A DNA stretch of 64,000 nucleotides from Zelonia costaricensis (lineage: Eukaryota; Euglenozoa; Kinetoplastea; Trypanosomatida; Trypanosomatidae), in assembly GCA_030849075.1 (NCBI GenBank), contig JASAOO010003543.1:49789-113788 (forward strand). Direction: 5' to 3'. This document shows, piece after piece, positions 62,708 to 64,000 of this stretch. The position numbers and the translations under genes were made by a program. Each line of letters begins with the position of its first letter. The stretch's first letter is position 1. A model generated the notes under the pieces. That model had not been told where the DNA came from. It searched no databases and saw only the letters and a list, made by a program, of their open reading frames with translations.

Positions 62708-63974
62708 GTTGCCTTTCGCTGTGTCCGGGTGCGGCCCCTCCCGACGCTGTGCGAGCGCGGAAGAGGAACAAGCGAGGAAGGGGCAGTGGGGGCGGGGGGG
62801 GGGTGCGATGGTGCTTGCTAGCGCGGCCGCTCGGCCTGGCGCTGCTGTTCGTGTCTTCCCTATCTTCCACCCGTAATTCTGAGTTTCACTTCCGCTCTTG
62901 TGCACACACACACACACACACACACATATCGACATAGTTGTCTGCCCCCCCCCTCCTCCCTCTTCCCCATCGCTCCCTGCTCACCTCCATTGATTTTCGT
63001 CGTTCACCGTCTCGTTCATGTTGTCTCCGACCTCCCGCGCTGCGACGCAGGGGCGGCAGGAATGGACTCACAGCTGAGCACTGTGGCTGCACAACTCTCC
63101 TTCAACTCACCCCAGGCGCTTGCACTCCTCCGCTGTCCGACGTGCCGCCTCCACACGACCGGGAAGGTGACCTCTTGCTAGCCGCCGCCACCTCGCGTGT
63201 AGCTCAGGTTGCTGCTCGGTCGGCTGTGCAGGCTGGCCATGTTCCCCGTCCCGCCGTCTGTGACGTGTCGCCGCTGTGCTTGCCGTCCACCGCCCTGGGC
63301 GTCTCTCGCTTTCTTCCTCCGACGCTCCACATTGTGCACACGTCTTGATTCACGCGTTTGTGTGTTTGGGCTTCACACGAGTCTCCCCGCCGATGGCGCT
63401 GCCAGGGTGCGCCGTGGCTGATCGACGACAACGCTGCAGCCGCCTTGCTAGTCGAGTACCTCCCGACACTTGAGGTATGTGCGGAGCGCTGCGTGGGGTG
63501 AGGCGGAGGGGGGGGGGCGGTGGACGCGAAGGTGTGACTGCCCTGCGGTTTAGCACACGCTGCTGCAGGCGAGTTGTCAAGTGATCGATGTTAGCTTCAC
63601 ATGCCGCCCATAGTGGCACACGTGCAAGGGATGTCATAGAAATGGGGATTGACGATGAGCTCACTGATGAGTATCGGCGACAACCGAGCAACCCCAACCG
63701 CTTCTGCAGTGCACGCTGCCTTCACCACGTTTTCGCTCCTGTTCTGACAGAGGGCTGCTGTGAGGGCGCGGCAATGATCTGAGTCGTTCACCATCGGTGG
63801 TACCGCCATAACGCACAACACTTCTTCTCCACCTCGCTCATCGATCCACTTGCGCCTCCTTCACAGACCTCAAGACACACACACACACACACACACAGAC
63901 ACACACACAGAGAGAAAGAACGCTTGTGGAGTGGCGAGAAGTCTTCGACGCATCTGCCGCCCCACGTCTGCGTC
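62708..63974 (+). other. intergenic region to the right edge
   Basis: 1.27 kb with no credible gene. G-runs near 62792-62803 and 63510-63520, CA tracts at 62902-62926 and 63873-63897. The second CA tract lies about 80 bases before a possible new start. Confidence 0.5.
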
Positions 63975-64000
63975 ATGTCGGCCAGCCGTCCCGCGTCCGT
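63975..64000 (+). CDS. possible start of a further gene, cut by the window edge
   Basis: An ATG at 63975 opens a frame (MSASRPAS) that runs to the last base. The CA tract and spacing upstream are like those before other genes here, and the next gene is expected at about this distance. Eight codons are too few to identify anything. Confidence 0.3.

Noticed and set aside
1..64000. A strand-switch region or transcription start zone
   Set aside because: All supported genes are on the + strand with no divergent or convergent switch inside the window.

Overview
The window looks like nuclear DNA of a trypanosomatid flagellate, most likely in the Leishmania/Leptomonas/Crithidia group. Base composition is very GC-rich, no coding region needs introns, and all 26 genes I accept lie on the + strand, with a possible 27th start at the right edge. 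Genes are separated by roughly 0.5-2.3 kb of pyrimidine-rich, dinucleotide-repeat-rich DNA. Polypyrimidine tracts followed by AG sit just upstream of many start codons. This is what a polycistronic transcription unit processed by spliced-leader trans-splicing looks like. A stand-alone N-terminal half of succinate dehydrogenase subunit 2, a hallmark of Euglenozoa, supports the placement. I cannot name species or chromosome.

Layout, left to right. 1-9138: a HELQ/POLQ-type helicase cut by the left edge, a small three-pass membrane protein, a Mog1-like protein and an M20-family amidohydrolase/aminoacylase. 11438-12181: SDH2N, preceded by 2.3 kb without a credible gene that contains the only ambiguous base, flanked by an exact 39-bp duplication (probable assembly seam). 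14245-21152: three consecutive DHHC palmitoyltransferases. 22023-27047: a giant paladin-like protein with three phosphatase-like modules, the middle one lacking the catalytic cysteine. 28845-36741: an adenylate-kinase-like P-loop protein, a FAM173-type methyltransferase, a B9-domain (MKS1-like) transition-zone protein, a small unknown and a PET100-like cytochrome oxidase assembly candidate. 38040-43473: a RING-H2 protein and two neighbouring VTI1-like Qb-SNAREs. 44785-54526: a BRCT protein, exosome subunit CSL4, a four-pass membrane protein, a CFAP53-like axonemal protein and a small secretory protein with eight cysteines. 56059-62707: a fusion of free methionine-R-sulfoxide reductase with TIP41, an ANP32-like acidic LRR protein, a YggS/PLPBP protein and a probably myristoylated LRR protein.

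Neighbours are mostly functionally unrelated, as is usual in kinetoplastids where genes are co-transcribed but regulated after transcription. Exceptions that look like local duplication are the DHHC trio and the SNARE pair. Two genes with cilium-related family assignments (MKS1-like, CFAP53-like) fit a flagellate.

The items most worth following up are the fRMsr-TIP41 fusion, the Cys-to-Asp pseudophosphatase module, the DHHC array with its shared post-membrane motif, and the strand-polar arrangement of (TG)n tracts after stop codons and (CA)n tracts before start codons. Start codons were assigned to the first credible ATG. Many open frames run upstream from non-ATG codons into non-coding DNA and were trimmed.
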